From Paraburkholderia phenazinium (GTDB lineage Bacteria; Pseudomonadota; Gammaproteobacteria; Burkholderiales; Burkholderiaceae): a DNA stretch of 64,000 bases. The stretch spans positions 436,019 to 500,018 of the forward strand of contig NZ_FNCJ01000004.1 in NCBI RefSeq assembly GCF_900100735.1, in the 5' to 3' direction. Made by a program: the position numbers and the translations under genes. This document shows, in pieces, positions 1 to 10,438 of this stretch (position 1 is its first letter; each line of letters opens with the position of its first letter). Under the pieces are notes generated by a model. It searched no databases, had not been told where the DNA came from, and was given only the letters and a program-made list of their open reading frames with translations.

Positions 1-2
1 CG

Positions 3-134
3 GCGCAGATGAAGTACCGCGTGGCGTTCCATATGGTCACGCGAGCGCGCCAGCATCGCAGCGATATCGTCGAAGCGTTTATCGACGATATGAAAGCCGC
101 GCATCCGCCGCGCGGCGATGAAGCTGACGAATAG
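3..134 (+). CDS. C-terminal end of a protein cut by the window edge, unidentified
   Basis: An open frame enters from the left edge and stops with TAG at 132-134, giving about 43 residues that end in DEADE. The visible part is mostly helical and charged, with the stretch HRSDIVEAFIDDM. It might be the last helix of a LysR-type effector domain, but this is a guess from the pattern only. It is convergent with lolA, whose stop lies only five bases away, so the frame is plausible as a real gene end. The opposite strand has no credible start here. Confidence 0.45.
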   Translation, partial: AQMKYRVAFHMVTRARQHRSDIVEAFIDDMKAAHPPRGDEADE

Positions 135-139
135 GACGC

Positions 140-856
140 TTAGCCGTTGATCACATCCGCGCCCTTAGGCACCGTGAACTTGAACGCATCCGCGGGCAGC
201 GGCGGATTCTTCTGGATGTTCGAGAACGTCAGCAAGGTCACGTTGCCGAACACATCGTGCAGTTCCATGGCTTGCAAATTGCCGTCGCGAAAGCCAATGC
301 CAACGCTTTGGAACTGTGTGTCTTTCGCCTTCGGAATCAGCTCGAGCCAGTCGATGCCAGCCTTCACGCCCGCGTCGCGCAGCGTGAAGTTCTTGTCCAG
401 ATCGTTGCTGCCGAACAGGATCGCCGCCGGGCTTGCGCCCAGCGCGCCGCCGAGCGCGCGCACCGTCACCTGGTTCAGGTCCTTGTCGTAGACGTAGAGC
501 TTGTCGCCATCGGCCTGCAGGATCTGTTCATACGGCTTCTCATACGACCAGATGAACTTGCCCGGACGCGCGAACACGAATGTGCCGCTCGACGTGGTGT
601 TTTTCGGCATGACCTGTGCGGCATCGCTTGCGCCTTGTGCCTTGCTCGGCGCGCGAACTTCCTGCTGCACGAAATCGCCGCGTGCCGAATGAACCTGCGC
701 GACAAACGCCTTCAACTGCTCGGTGCCGCTTGCGAACGCCTGCTGCGCGACCAGCAGCGATGCACCGATCGCCACGCTGCCCACGCTGCGCGCAAGCGTT
801 CGGACCAGATGACCCAAGCGGCCAGAATGGGCGCGGGGCCCGGCGTATTGCTGCAT
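140..856 (-). CDS. lolA: Outer-membrane lipoprotein carrier protein LolA
   Basis: LolA is the periplasmic chaperone that takes lipoproteins from the LolCDE transporter and hands them to LolB in the outer membrane. The frame could start further upstream, but I choose the ATG at 856 (238 residues) because it follows a GGGAGAAA ribosome site and begins a signal peptide ending near AQQAFA-SG. The mature part has the usual LolA layout: ARGDFVQQ near the N-terminus, then [25 protein letters not shown] and [10 protein letters not shown], matching the half-barrel strands of the family. Length is normal for LolA plus a slightly long leader. It lies directly downstream of ftsK on the same strand, the usual Burkholderia order, so the two are probably cotranscribed. 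Confidence 0.93.
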   Translation of the reverse strand: MQQYAGPRAHSGRLGHLVRTLARSVGSVAIGASLLVAQQAFASGTEQLKAFVAQVHSARGDFVQQEVRAPSKAQGASDAAQVMPKNTTSSGTFVFARPGKFIWSYEKPYEQILQADGDKLYVYDKDLNQVTVRALGGALGASPAAILFGSNDLDKNFTLRDAGVKAGIDWLELIPKAKDTQFQSVGIGFRDGNLQAMELHDVFGNVTLLTFSNIQKNPPLPADAFKFTVPKGADVING

Positions 857-1035
857 ATTTTTCTCCCTGAATTGAATCGGACCGAGGTCTGAGGCGGCGC
901 AACGCTGGGTAAGCGTCGCCGCCGGTCTATGTTGGGTGGGCTGCCGTAGCGGCTGCCGGGAAAGGCCCGGCTTCGGAGCCACGGGCCGGCCGGGGCGCTC
1001 GCACAGCGGGCGCCACTGGCTTCACTGCCGGCCGC

Positions 1036-3351
1036 CTACTCGGCTTCCCGCGCGGGCGCCAGAATCTCGCGATTGCCGTTCGACGACATCGCCGACACCA
1101 GCCCGGATTGTTCCATTTGCTCGAGCAGGCGGGCGGCGCGGTTATAGCCGATCCGCAAATGCCGCTGCACCAGCGAAATCGACGCACGACGATTCTTGAT
1201 GACGACTTCCACCGCCTGATCGTATAGAGGGTCCGACTCGCCACCACCTGCGCCAGTTCCCTCGGCGCCTGCAGAACCTTCGTCGCCAGCGCTGGTCACG
1301 CCGCCTTCGAGAATGCCCTCGATATAGTTCGGCTCGCCCTGCTCCCTGAGCTTCTCGACGACGCGGTGCACTTCCTCGTCAGAGACGAACGCGCCGTGCA
1401 CCCGCACGGGCAAGCCGCTGCCGGGCGGCAGATAGAGCATGTCGCCCATGCCGAGCAGCGATTCCGCGCCCTGCTGGTCGAGAATGGTGCGCGAGTCGAT
1501 CTTCGACGACACCTGGAAGGCCATCCGCGTCGGCACGTTGGCCTTGATCAGGCCAGTAATGACGTCGACGGACGGACGCTGCGTCGCCAGGATCAGGTGG
1601 ATGCCAGCCGCACGCGCTTTCTGCGCGATCCGCGCGATCAGCTCTTCGACCTTCTTGCCGACCACCATCATCAGGTCGGCCAGTTCGTCGATCACGACCA
1701 CGATGTTCGGCAGGCGCGTGAGCGGCTCCGGATCGTCCGGCGTCAGGCTGAACGGATTCGGCAGCTTTTCTTCGCGCTTGGCGGCTTCGTCGATCTTGTT
1801 GTTGTAGCCGGCAAGGTTACGCACGCCGAGCTTGCTCATCAGCTTGTAGCGGCGCTCCATTTCGGCGACCGCCCAGTTCAGCGCATGTCCGGCCTGGCGC
1901 ATGTCCGTGACGACCGGACACAGCAAGTGAGGAATACCTTCGTAGACGCTCATTTCGAGCATCTTCGGGTCGATCAGGATCATCCGGACCTGCTCGGCGC
2001 TCGCCTTGTAGAGCAGCGACAGGATCATGGCGTTGATCCCCACCGACTTGCCCGAACCGGTCGTGCCGGCCACCAGCAGGTGAGGCATCTTGGCGAGATC
2101 GGCGCACACCGGCTTGCCGCCGATGTCCTTGCCGAGGCCCATGGTGAGCGGCGAGGCGGCGTCGGCATACACGGCCGAGCCGAGAATCTCGGAGAGGCTC
2201 ACGGTCTGACGACGCTGGTTCGGCAACTCCAGCGCCATGAAATTCTTGCCGGGGATGGTTTCGACCACGCGGATCGACACCAGCGACAGCGAGCGCGCCA
2301 GATCCTTCGCCAGACCGACAATCTGGCTGCCCTTCACGCCAGTGGCGGGTTCGATTTCGTAGCGCGTGACGACCGGGCCCGGGTAGGCTGCGACCACGCT
2401 CACTTCGACGCCGAAGTCCTTCAGCTTCTTTTCGATCAGACGCGAGGTGAACTCGAGCGTATCGGGCGAGATGGTTTCCTGCGCGGCCGGCGCGGCGTCG
2501 AGCAGCGAAATGGGCGGCAGCGTGGAATCGCCCGGCAGATCGGTAAAGAGCGGCACCTGGCGCTCTTTCTCGACGCGTTCGGACTTGGCCGGGGTGACCA
2601 CCGGCGGCACGATCATGACGGGTTCGTGCTCTTCGATCCGCACGCGGCCCTGCTCCACTTTGCCTTCGCGCTTGACGGCGGCGGCCTCACCCAGTTTGCG
2701 GTCGCGCCCGGCTTCGCGGCGCAGGCGGGCAAAGGTGACGGCGGAAATGATCGATTCGCCGACCCGTTCAGCCACGGAAAGCCAGGAAAAACGGAAATAC
2801 AGCGACAAGCCGATGCCGAGCGCCAGCAGGAGCGCGAGCGTGCCGCCCGTGAAGCCGAGCGCGTGCGAAACGCCGCGCGCCACGGCCTCGCCGATCACGC
2901 CGCCCGGCGCGCGCGGCAATTGCACTTTGAGGGACCACATCCGCAGCGCCTCGATGCCGTCGCTTGCCAGCAGCACCAGCACGAAGGCGAAAATCTCGGC
3001 GAGCCAGCTTGCGTCGCGCGGCTTGTCCTCGGGAGGCTCCTCGTGACGGCTAATGCGCCGATAGTTGGCCGAAATGCTGCGGCCGAGCAGCACCACCCAC
3101 CAGTAGGCGGACAGGCCGAACAGGAGCAGCAGGATGTCGGAGGTCCAGGCGCCGACGCGGCCGGCCCAGTTGGCGATGCGGTCGACCTGCGCGGCGTGCG
3201 TCCAGCTCGGATCGTGCCGGCTGTAGCTGACAAGCGCCATCAGCAGGAAAACGCCGAGCGCGACCTGCAGGATCCAGCGGATTTCGGTGAAGAGGCGCGA
3301 CATGCGGTGCGGCAATGCCTGCGCGCTCGCGGAATAAGGAGCTTTTGCCAT
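1036..3351 (-). CDS. ftsK: DNA translocase FtsK
   Basis: FtsK is a septum-anchored ATPase that pumps DNA and clears the chromosome dimer site at division. About four membrane segments lie in the first 200 residues (for example [12 protein letters not shown] and [19 protein letters not shown]), followed by a short linker, the alpha/beta motor with Walker A GTTGSGKS near residue 430, Walker [12 protein letters not shown], and a C-terminal winged-helix gamma domain ([26 protein letters not shown]) that reads polar DNA motifs. The short linker makes it an SpoIIIE/FtsK-short type of about 771 residues. A TTG at 3375 would add eight residues, but the ATG at 3351 has AGGA just upstream, so I prefer it. 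The gene runs into lolA. Confidence 0.95.
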   Translation of the reverse strand: MAKAPYSASAQALPHRMSRLFTEIRWILQVALGVFLLMALVSYSRHDPSWTHAAQVDRIANWAGRVGAWTSDILLLLFGLSAYWWVVLLGRSISANYRRISRHEEPPEDKPRDASWLAEIFAFVLVLLASDGIEALRMWSLKVQLPRAPGGVIGEAVARGVSHALGFTGGTLALLLALGIGLSLYFRFSWLSVAERVGESIISAVTFARLRREAGRDRKLGEAAAVKREGKVEQGRVRIEEHEPVMIVPPVVTPAKSERVEKERQVPLFTDLPGDSTLPPISLLDAAPAAQETISPDTLEFTSRLIEKKLKDFGVEVSVVAAYPGPVVTRYEIEPATGVKGSQIVGLAKDLARSLSLVSIRVVETIPGKNFMALELPNQRRQTVSLSEILGSAVYADAASPLTMGLGKDIGGKPVCADLAKMPHLLVAGTTGSGKSVGINAMILSLLYKASAEQVRMILIDPKMLEMSVYEGIPHLLCPVVTDMRQAGHALNWAVAEMERRYKLMSKLGVRNLAGYNNKIDEAAKREEKLPNPFSLTPDDPEPLTRLPNIVVVIDELADLMMVVGKKVEELIARIAQKARAAGIHLILATQRPSVDVITGLIKANVPTRMAFQVSSKIDSRTILDQQGAESLLGMGDMLYLPPGSGLPVRVHGAFVSDEEVHRVVEKLREQGEPNYIEGILEGGVTSAGDEGSAGAEGTGAGGGESDPLYDQAVEVVIKNRRASISLVQRHLRIGYNRAARLLEQMEQSGLVSAMSSNGNREILAPAREAE

Positions 3352-3448
3352 TGATCCTGTTGCGGGTGTGGCCAATCAGCGGCCAAATGCGCGGCCCCAA
3401 GCGGTGCTGGGCGCCCGGTCGTGGCCGCCGGGTCGTTCGATCCGGCCT

Positions 3449-3454
3449 ATTGTA
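3449..3454 (-). promoter_or_regulatory. Likely -10 box of the ftsK promoter
   Basis: The minus strand reads TACAAT about 95 bases before the chosen ftsK start. No well-spaced -35 hexamer is evident, so only the -10 element is proposed. Confidence 0.35.
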
Positions 3455-3586
3455 AACGCAGTGTCGTGCGCAAGGCTGTAAATGACGGTAACTGGAGCCA
3501 GCCGGCGTGGTTTTCGGGCCAAACGGCGGCAACAGGCTATCGGGACGATCAGGAAGCTTCATGAAGCAGCCCCGCTTGCCGACCTT

Positions 3587-4689
<1,103 letters not shown>

Positions 4690-4723
4690 TCGGCGCAAGC
4701 AGGCCGGTTTCGTGAAGCGGGAA

Positions 4724-4763
4724 CGGTAAAATGACGCTCGGGCTTCGGCCTGAGCACTTACCG
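4724..4763. other. Stem-loop with UUCG tetraloop after trxB
   Basis: CGGTAA (4724-4729) pairs with TTACCG (4758-4763), and inside it GCTCGGGC pairs with GCCTGAGC (one G-T wobble) around a TTCG loop. The loop type is very stable in RNA. There is no T-run, so it may protect the trxB mRNA end or act with the next hairpin. Confidence 0.4.
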
Positions 4764-4785
4764 GTTACCGCACGCAACACTCTGG

Positions 4786-4818
4786 AAAGGGCCGCGGCTG
4801 GAAAGCTGGCGGCCCTTT
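4786..4818. terminator. Probable transcription terminator after trxB
   Basis: AAAGGGCCGC (4786-4795) and GCGGCCCTTT (4809-4818) form a perfect 10-bp stem with a 13-base loop. The A-stretch before and T-stretch after the stem give it the form of a bidirectional terminator between trxB and the Smr gene. Confidence 0.55.
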
Positions 4819-4934
4819 GTGCTTTGATGCGCATCCATCCGATCCGTCCGCCGGATTCGACGCACGGGTGGATACATGGCGCGACCCGCGATCAGGGCGC
4901 GCGACGATTGACTTCTCTACCGCTTGTCACCGTT

Positions 4935-5693
4935 ATGGCGAAGAACCTGCCTCACCCTGGCGAACCGAAACGCCCTCGCTCGACGGCCGTTAAGCCAACG
5001 CCCGTGCCTGTCACGCCAACCAAACCGCAGATCGAGCCTGCCGCCGGCCTTGCGGGTTTGGGTGCGTTGCGGGCCGCTCTGAAAGGCGACGCCGAGCGGC
5101 GCGAGCGCGAACGCGCGGCTGCTGCTCAGGCTCAGCGTGAAGCGTCGGCGGATGCCGATCTATTCCGGCGTGAGATTGGCGCTGTCGCGCCGCTAGTGGT
5201 GCCCCCAAGGGTGCCGCCCGCGCGGACCCCGCCCTCGCCCGTGCCGGCGCAGACCAAGCTTGACGAAGAGGCTGTGTTGCACGAGGCGATTTCGGATGAG
5301 TTTGATCCGGAGGTTTTGCTTGAGACGGATGAGACGCTTTCGTATTGCCGGCCTGGCATCAGCCAGGAGGTCGTGCGTAAGTTGCGGCGCGGGGCCTGGA
5401 TTGTGCAGGCTCAGCTGGATCTGCATGGGATGCGCCGTGAAGAGGCGCGTGAGGCGCTGGCCGAGTTTATTCGCGAGTCGGTCAAGCGCGGGTTGCGTTG
5501 CCTGCGGGTGATTCATGGCAAGGGGCTGGGGTCGATCGGCAAGGAGCCGGTACTGAAGGGCAAGGTGCGGGCCTGGCTGGTGCAGAAAAACGAGGTCATC
5601 GCGTTCTGCCAGGCAAGAGCGCATGACGGCGGTGCGGGGGCGGTGCTCGTGTTGTTGCAGCCGGGGGCGCAGGCGCCCCATACCAAGCCTTGA
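4935..5693 (+). CDS. Smr-domain protein
   Basis: The N-terminal 120 residues are low-complexity, rich in Pro, Ala, Arg and Glu, and probably disordered. The C-terminal part is an Smr domain: LDLHGMRREEAREALAEFI, then LRVIHGKGLGS and a closing VLVLL strand. Smr domains are small nuclease or nucleic-acid-binding folds; bacterial stand-alone copies are linked to cleavage of mRNA at stalled ribosomes. I start at the ATG at 4935 because the protein from there (252 residues) fits stand-alone Smr proteins of this group; no clear ribosome site is seen, and an in-frame upstream start would read through the predicted terminator. It is followed 13 bases later by the TRIC gene. Confidence 0.82.
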   Translation: MAKNLPHPGEPKRPRSTAVKPTPVPVTPTKPQIEPAAGLAGLGALRAALKGDAERRERERAAAAQAQREASADADLFRREIGAVAPLVVPPRVPPARTPPSPVPAQTKLDEEAVLHEAISDEFDPEVLLETDETLSYCRPGISQEVVRKLRRGAWIVQAQLDLHGMRREEAREALAEFIRESVKRGLRCLRVIHGKGLGSIGKEPVLKGKVRAWLVQKNEVIAFCQARAHDGGAGAVLVLLQPGAQAPHTKP

Positions 5694-5706
5694 AGGGGTG
5701 TCGTTA

Positions 5707-6327
5707 ATGCATCCGAGGCTCACGCTGGCGCTCACCATCATGGAGGCGCTAGCGATCTTCGCCTATGCGATCTCGGGTTTTATTGAAGCACGCACGCGGC
5801 AGCTTGATGCGGTGGGGACTTTTCTGGTGGCGATGGCGACGGCGTTTGGTGGTGGGACCGTGCGCGATGTGTTACTGGAGAGACGGCCGTTTTATTGGGT
5901 CGAGCATCAGGAATATGTGATCGCGATCTTTGTGATGTCGCTGTTTGCGCCGATGTTGCTGAGGATGACGTCGAGGCTGTTGTCGGAGCGCGTGTTGCTG
6001 GTAGCGGATGCGATTGGGTTGGGGCTCTTTAGCATTTCCGGTACTTCGCTGGCGCTCGATGCGCAGATGCCTTGGTTCACGTCGGTGATTCTCGGTGTGT
6101 TGACCGGGGTATTTGGCGGTGTGATTCGCGACGTGCTTTGCAACGAAGTGCCGCTGATTTTGAAGGATTCGCGGCCGTATGCGACCTGCGCGTTTGTTGG
6201 GTGCTGGTTGTATCTGCTGCTTGATTACTTCAACTTCGATAGCGTTTATAGCGTGCTTATCTCCACAGGGTTCATCCTGCTCACGCGGCTTGTCACGTTC
6301 AAATTCAACATACGTCTGCCGCATTGA
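5707..6327 (+). CDS. TRIC-type cation channel family membrane protein (former UPF0126)
   Basis: A 206-residue protein of about seven membrane helices made of two repeated three-helix halves. Each half carries the family signature: FGGGTVRDVLLERRPFYW in the first and FGGVIRDVLCNEVPLIL in the second. Prokaryotic TRIC proteins are trimeric, potassium-permeable channels in the inner membrane; the physiological role in bacteria is not settled. The ATG at 5707 follows AAGGGGTG and directly begins the first helix, so longer upstream starts are rejected. It probably shares a transcript with the Smr gene. Confidence 0.88.
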   Translation: MHPRLTLALTIMEALAIFAYAISGFIEARTRQLDAVGTFLVAMATAFGGGTVRDVLLERRPFYWVEHQEYVIAIFVMSLFAPMLLRMTSRLLSERVLLVADAIGLGLFSISGTSLALDAQMPWFTSVILGVLTGVFGGVIRDVLCNEVPLILKDSRPYATCAFVGCWLYLLLDYFNFDSVYSVLISTGFILLTRLVTFKFNIRLPH

Positions 6328-6340
6328 GCGGCACCCATTT

Positions 6341-7240
6341 TTACCTCCTACCAACTGCCGGCATATGAAACCTCGCGTGCCTGCCAGATTTCTCCACCGC
6401 AGCGATCAGCTCGCGAGTCGCACGCGAAGTCGTATTCGCGAACGCATAGAACTGCACGTCGGGCAGGGCAGGCATTCCATCGGACACGGTCAATACACGC
6501 AGCCCGTCGCGTAGCTGACTGCGTGCAACGGGTGTCACAGCCAAACCAGCGTGCGCCGCGGACAGGCAGCCCGCCATGCTGCCGCTCTCGAATACTACTC
6601 GCCATGACTTCCCAACATGGGTCAGTGCGGCAATAGCCGCCTCACGATAGGCGCAGGGCTCGGGGAAGACCGCGATGGGTATTTCGTCGTCGGGGTCGAA
6701 GGCAGTTCCAGCATCGAATGCCCACACCAGTTCCTCCCCCCAGAGCAGCATTCCGTTGCCTGGCATCCGCGCGCATTGCTTGCCAAACACAACATCGAAA
6801 TGACCTCGCTGAAGCTCGTTCACCAGATCGGCGGTCACCCCCACTTTCAGTTCTACAGATGCGCCAGGGTGCGTGCGCCGGAACATCTGCAAAATGCCAG
6901 GTAGCCACGCCCCGGTGAAGTCCTCCGATGCGCCGATTCGCAGACGCTCGGCCGTATGCGCATCGCGAAGGCGAGCACGTACTTCCCGCTCCAGATTGAC
7001 GATGTTGCGTGCGTAGGTGTACAGCATTTCACCCGCCGGCGTCAGCCGAAAGCTGCGGGTCGTTCGCAACAGCAAAGGCGTTCCCGCCGCCTGTTCAAGG
7101 CGCTTGATATGGCCGCTGACCGCAGGCGCAGTCAAGGCCAGTTGGTCTGCAGCGAGCGCAAAGCCGCCCGTGTCGACGACCTCAAGAAAGGTCCGCAACA
7201 GGACCAGTTCCAACCCGGCGGCGCGCGATTCGATGTTCAC
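6341..7240 (-). CDS. LysR-family transcriptional regulator
   Basis: A full-length LysR regulator (299 residues). The N-terminal winged HTH is clear (LRTFLEVVDTGGFALAADQLALTAPAVSGHIKRLEQ), followed by the linker helix and a two-lobe effector domain starting at ERLRIGASEDFTGAWLP. It is divergent from the alpha/beta hydrolase gene with only 125 bases between the two starts, the classical arrangement in which a LysR protein controls itself and its neighbour. The inducer cannot be read from sequence. It ends 13 bases from the TRIC stop in convergent orientation. Confidence 0.9.
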   Translation of the reverse strand: MNIESRAAGLELVLLRTFLEVVDTGGFALAADQLALTAPAVSGHIKRLEQAAGTPLLLRTTRSFRLTPAGEMLYTYARNIVNLEREVRARLRDAHTAERLRIGASEDFTGAWLPGILQMFRRTHPGASVELKVGVTADLVNELQRGHFDVVFGKQCARMPGNGMLLWGEELVWAFDAGTAFDPDDEIPIAVFPEPCAYREAAIAALTHVGKSWRVVFESGSMAGCLSAAHAGLAVTPVARSQLRDGLRVLTVSDGMPALPDVQFYAFANTTSRATRELIAAVEKSGRHARFHMPAVGRR

Positions 7241-7365
7241 TGTGGCACCAGAATTTATTTTAAAACGTGAACAATATCACCACACTCTTCACGAATTCGC
7301 TAGCAAAAATAACCTAATCTGAACGCTTCGACACTGAGCTTCGACGTTGGTCGCGGGAGAACACG
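7241..7365. promoter_or_regulatory. Shared divergent control region of the LysR regulator and hydrolase
   Basis: This AT-rich gap lies between two divergent starts in an otherwise GC-rich region. It should hold both promoters and the LysR binding site; I could not single out one T-N11-A box with confidence. Confidence 0.4.
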
Positions 7366-8259
7366 ATGATGGAATACTCGTTCGTCAGCACGCCGCTGCT
7401 GGAGGTGGGTTACCTGGAATGGAACCCCGCCGGAGAACGCACCGCGGTACTGGTCCACGGCTGGCCAGACAGTCCGGAAGGGTGGCAACAAGTTGCAGGG
7501 CATCTGGCGAAGGCCGGTTATCGGGTCTTATGCCCTGCTTTGCGCGGCTTCGGACCGACACGCTTTCATAGCGCGGACACGCCGCGCAGCGGTCAACTCG
7601 CGGCGCTTGGGCGCGATCTGCTGGAATTTATCGACGCCCTGGATTTGCATCGGCCCATTCTGGTCGGGCATGACTGGGGAGCACGCGCCGTAGCCAACGC
7701 CAGCGGCTTGCGTGAGGGAGCAGGATCCCATCTGGTGATGCTTTCGGTTGGCTATGGCACAAACGATCCGCAACAGCCGCTGACTTTCTTGCAGGCGCGC
7801 AACTACTGGTATCACTGGTTCATGGCCACCCCGCGAGGGCAACGCGCCGTCGAAGAGGATAGACGCGGTTTCACGCGACTGATGTGGGATACGTGGTCTC
7901 CTGCCAACTGGTACACGGAAGACGATTACGAGCAGGCAGCGGCAGCGTTCGACAATCCAGACTGGGCTAACGTTGTGTTGCACTCCTATCGACATAGATG
8001 GGGCTTTGTGCCTGGTGATCCTTCATCTGCGCAGGACGAGGCCCGCTTGAATCCGGCTCCCGTGTTGTCGGTTCCCACCTTGGTTCTGCATGGCGATGCA
8101 GACGCCTGCAATCATCCGGATAGCTCTGCCGGCAAGGAGCGCTTTTTCACCGGACCCTATCAGCGCGAACTGCTCAAGCACATCGGTCATTTTCCGCAGA
8201 GAGAAGCGCCGGATGAAGTTGCGAGTGCCATCGTGGATTTTTGCGGCCGGGGTTCGTAG
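7366..8259 (+). CDS. Alpha/beta hydrolase, epoxide hydrolase / dehalogenase-like
   Basis: A 297-residue alpha/beta hydrolase. The oxyanion region HGWPDS is near residue 27. The nucleophile elbow reads GHDWGA with Asp103 in place of Ser, which is the pattern of epoxide hydrolases and haloalkane dehalogenases and speaks against an esterase. The likely catalytic His275 is in HIGHFPQREAPDEV, and the acid before it is probably in LHGDADACNHP. The start ATGATG follows GGGAGA. Control is probably by the divergent LysR gene. The substrate is unknown. Confidence 0.85.
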   Translation: MMEYSFVSTPLLEVGYLEWNPAGERTAVLVHGWPDSPEGWQQVAGHLAKAGYRVLCPALRGFGPTRFHSADTPRSGQLAALGRDLLEFIDALDLHRPILVGHDWGARAVANASGLREGAGSHLVMLSVGYGTNDPQQPLTFLQARNYWYHWFMATPRGQRAVEEDRRGFTRLMWDTWSPANWYTEDDYEQAAAAFDNPDWANVVLHSYRHRWGFVPGDPSSAQDEARLNPAPVLSVPTLVLHGDADACNHPDSSAGKERFFTGPYQRELLKHIGHFPQREAPDEVASAIVDFCGRGS

Positions 8260-8281
8260 CGGAGCAAGCCACAGAGAAAGG

Positions 8282-8317
8282 CAAAGCCCCATGCATCTCA
8301 CAACGCATGGGGCTTTG
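8282..8317. terminator. Bidirectional terminator between hydrolase and ABC operon
   Basis: CAAAGCCCCATGC (8282-8294) pairs perfectly with GCATGGGGCTTTG (8305-8317), a 13-bp GC-rich stem with a 10-base loop, placed between two convergent gene ends. Confidence 0.75.
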
Positions 8318-8345
8318 TCGCTTTGGTCGAGGTGACAGCTAGTGC

Positions 8346-9464
8346 CTACGCAATCCGCTCTTCATTAGCCGGATCAAACAACACCGCCTTCGACACATCA
8401 AACAACAGCGTCATATTGCTCAGCGGCTGCGGATTCGAAGCCGGGTGCACGCGGCTCACCACGCGCTTGCCATTAACCTCAGCAAACACCAAAGTATCCG
8501 GCCCAGTAGGCTCGATCACATCAATCTTGACTTCGATCGGCTGCAACTGCGCGTCTTCAACGTTATGCGCGCTACGAGCGTCGGTGATGCGCTCAGGCCG
8601 CAGGCCCAGGATAACTTCCTTGCCCACATGCCCCTTAACCTTGGCCGAGGTAAAAGGCAGATTGAGAACCGAACGCTTGATCCCCGTATCGATCTCGACG
8701 CCAACACCCGAACCCTGCTCAACCAGCTTGCCCTGGATGAAGTTCATCGGCGGCGCGCCAATAAACCCAGCCACGAAGAGGTTCGCAGGCGAATCATAAA
8801 TCTCCTGCGGTGCGCCGAACTGCTGCACGACGCCATCCTTCATCACCGCAATCCGATCGCCCAGCGTCATCGCTTCGATCTGATCGTGCGTCACATAAAC
8901 GATGGTGGTCCCAAGACGCTGATGCAGCAACTTGATCTCAGAGCGCATCTCGATCCGCAGCTTCGCATCCAGGTTCGACAACGGCTCATCGAACAGGAAC
9001 ATCACCGGATCGCGTGCCAGCGCACGGCCCATTGCCACGCGCTGCCGCTGACCACCGGAGAGCTGCCCCGGCTTGCGATCCAGCAAATGCTGAATCTGCA
9101 GCATGCTCGATACGCGATCGACAATCTGCGCCTGCTCATCCTTAGGCACCTTGCGGATACCCAAGCCAAACGAAATATTGTCCCGCACCGTCATGGACGG
9201 ATACAGCGCGTACGACTGGAACACCATCGCGATATCGCGATCCTTCGGCGACAGGTTGTTCACCGTCTTGCCGTCGATCTGGATCTCGCCCTTCGTCACG
9301 GTCTCGAGACCGGCGATCATGTTGAGCAGCGTCGACTTACCGCAGCCCGAGCCGCCCACCAGAATCAGGAACTGGCCGTCTTCGATGTCGATGTTGACAC
9401 CCTTCAGGACCGGCACCCCGTTCGGGTAGGTCTTGTACACGTCACGGATGGAAAGGCTTGCCAT
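8346..9464 (-). CDS. Sugar ABC transporter ATP-binding protein (MalK/UgpC family)
   Basis: The ATPase of a type I carbohydrate importer. Walker A GGSGCGKST is at residues 37-45, the signature LSGGQ at 135-139, Walker B MFLFDEP at 155-161, and a C-terminal regulatory OB-like (TOBE) domain follows, giving the 372-residue length of MalK/UgpC proteins. The ATG has AGAGGA eight bases upstream. It is last in an operon with a binding protein and two permeases. Automatic annotation often calls such proteins UgpC, but the place next to zwf-pgl-glk points to glucose or a related sugar, as for the Pseudomonas GtsD protein. Confidence 0.92.
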   Translation of the reverse strand: MASLSIRDVYKTYPNGVPVLKGVNIDIEDGQFLILVGGSGCGKSTLLNMIAGLETVTKGEIQIDGKTVNNLSPKDRDIAMVFQSYALYPSMTVRDNISFGLGIRKVPKDEQAQIVDRVSSMLQIQHLLDRKPGQLSGGQRQRVAMGRALARDPVMFLFDEPLSNLDAKLRIEMRSEIKLLHQRLGTTIVYVTHDQIEAMTLGDRIAVMKDGVVQQFGAPQEIYDSPANLFVAGFIGAPPMNFIQGKLVEQGSGVGVEIDTGIKRSVLNLPFTSAKVKGHVGKEVILGLRPERITDARSAHNVEDAQLQPIEVKIDVIEPTGPDTLVFAEVNGKRVVSRVHPASNPQPLSNMTLLFDVSKAVLFDPANEERIA

Positions 9465-9580
9465 GCTGTGAATCCTCTTGTCTCTGGTACAGCTTCAGGT
9501 GCGTCGCACTCAGGCGGCGCTGGCCGGATGCCGGTTCGCACCGCAGCGGCCACCCGGCGCGCTGCGGCAATCGTTTTGGG

Positions 9581-10438
9581 TTAGCCCTTCACTGCGCCTG
9601 CCGTCAGGCCGCGCACGAAGTATCGGCCGGCGATGATGTAGACGAGCAACGTAGGCAGCGCCGCGATAATTGCGCCTGCCATGTCGACGTTGTATTCCTT
9701 CACACCGGTCGACGTATTCACGAGGTTGTTCAACGCCACCGTGATCGGCATCGAATCGACACCCGAGAACACGATACCGAACAGGAAGTCATTCCAGATC
9801 TGCGTGAATTGCCAGATCAGGCAGACCATGAAAATCGGCAGCGACACCGGCAGCAGAATCTTCGTGAAGATCAGGAAGAAGCCAGCACCATCGATACGCG
9901 CCGCTTTCACCAGCTCCGCCGGAATGCTGACGTAGAAGTTGCGGAAGAACATCGTTGTGAACGCAATGCCGTACACCACGTGCACCAGCACCAGTCCGCC
10001 TACCGTATTCGACAGGCCGAGGAAGCCTTCAAAACGCGCCATCGGCAACAGGATTGCCTGGAACGGAATGAAACAGCCCACCAGCAGCATCGTGAACACG
10101 ATGTCGGCGCCACGGAAGCGCCAGTGCGTCAGCACGTAACCATTGAACGCGCCGATGATCGACGAGATGAGCACGGCCGGAATCACCATGCGCACCGAGT
10201 TCATGAAGAACGGTTCCATACCGTCGCAACGCACGCCGGTACACGCCTGGCTCCATGCCTTGATCCACGGCGCGAACGTCGGGTGCGAGGGCGGCGTCAG
10301 CAGGTTGCCGGTGCGCAGTTGATCGATGTCCTTGAAGGACGTCGACAGCATCACGTACAGCGGGAACAGGAAGTACAACGCAAACAGAATCAAGGCCGCA
10401 TAAATGACGGCACGGCTGATCGTCATCTTAGGCTGCAT
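9581..10438 (-). CDS. Sugar ABC transporter permease (MalG-like)
   Basis: A 285-residue inner-membrane permease with about six helices and the EAA-type loop PAELVKAARIDGAGFFLIFTKILLPVSLP that contacts the ATPase. N-terminal SRAVIYAALILFALYFLFPLYVMLSTSFK is typical of the MalG/UgpE partner. The ATG lies behind GAGGAG and overlaps the end of the upstream permease gene by 11 bases, which indicates translational coupling. Confidence 0.92.
   Translation of the reverse strand: MQPKMTISRAVIYAALILFALYFLFPLYVMLSTSFKDIDQLRTGNLLTPPSHPTFAPWIKAWSQACTGVRCDGMEPFFMNSVRMVIPAVLISSIIGAFNGYVLTHWRFRGADIVFTMLLVGCFIPFQAILLPMARFEGFLGLSNTVGGLVLVHVVYGIAFTTMFFRNFYVSIPAELVKAARIDGAGFFLIFTKILLPVSLPIFMVCLIWQFTQIWNDFLFGIVFSGVDSMPITVALNNLVNTSTGVKEYNVDMAGAIIAALPTLLVYIIAGRYFVRGLTAGAVKG

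Noticed and set aside
1366..3354. 662-residue open frame on the plus strand opposite ftsK
   Set aside because: His/Arg-rich composition typical of the antisense of a GC-rich gene; ftsK on the other strand is certain.
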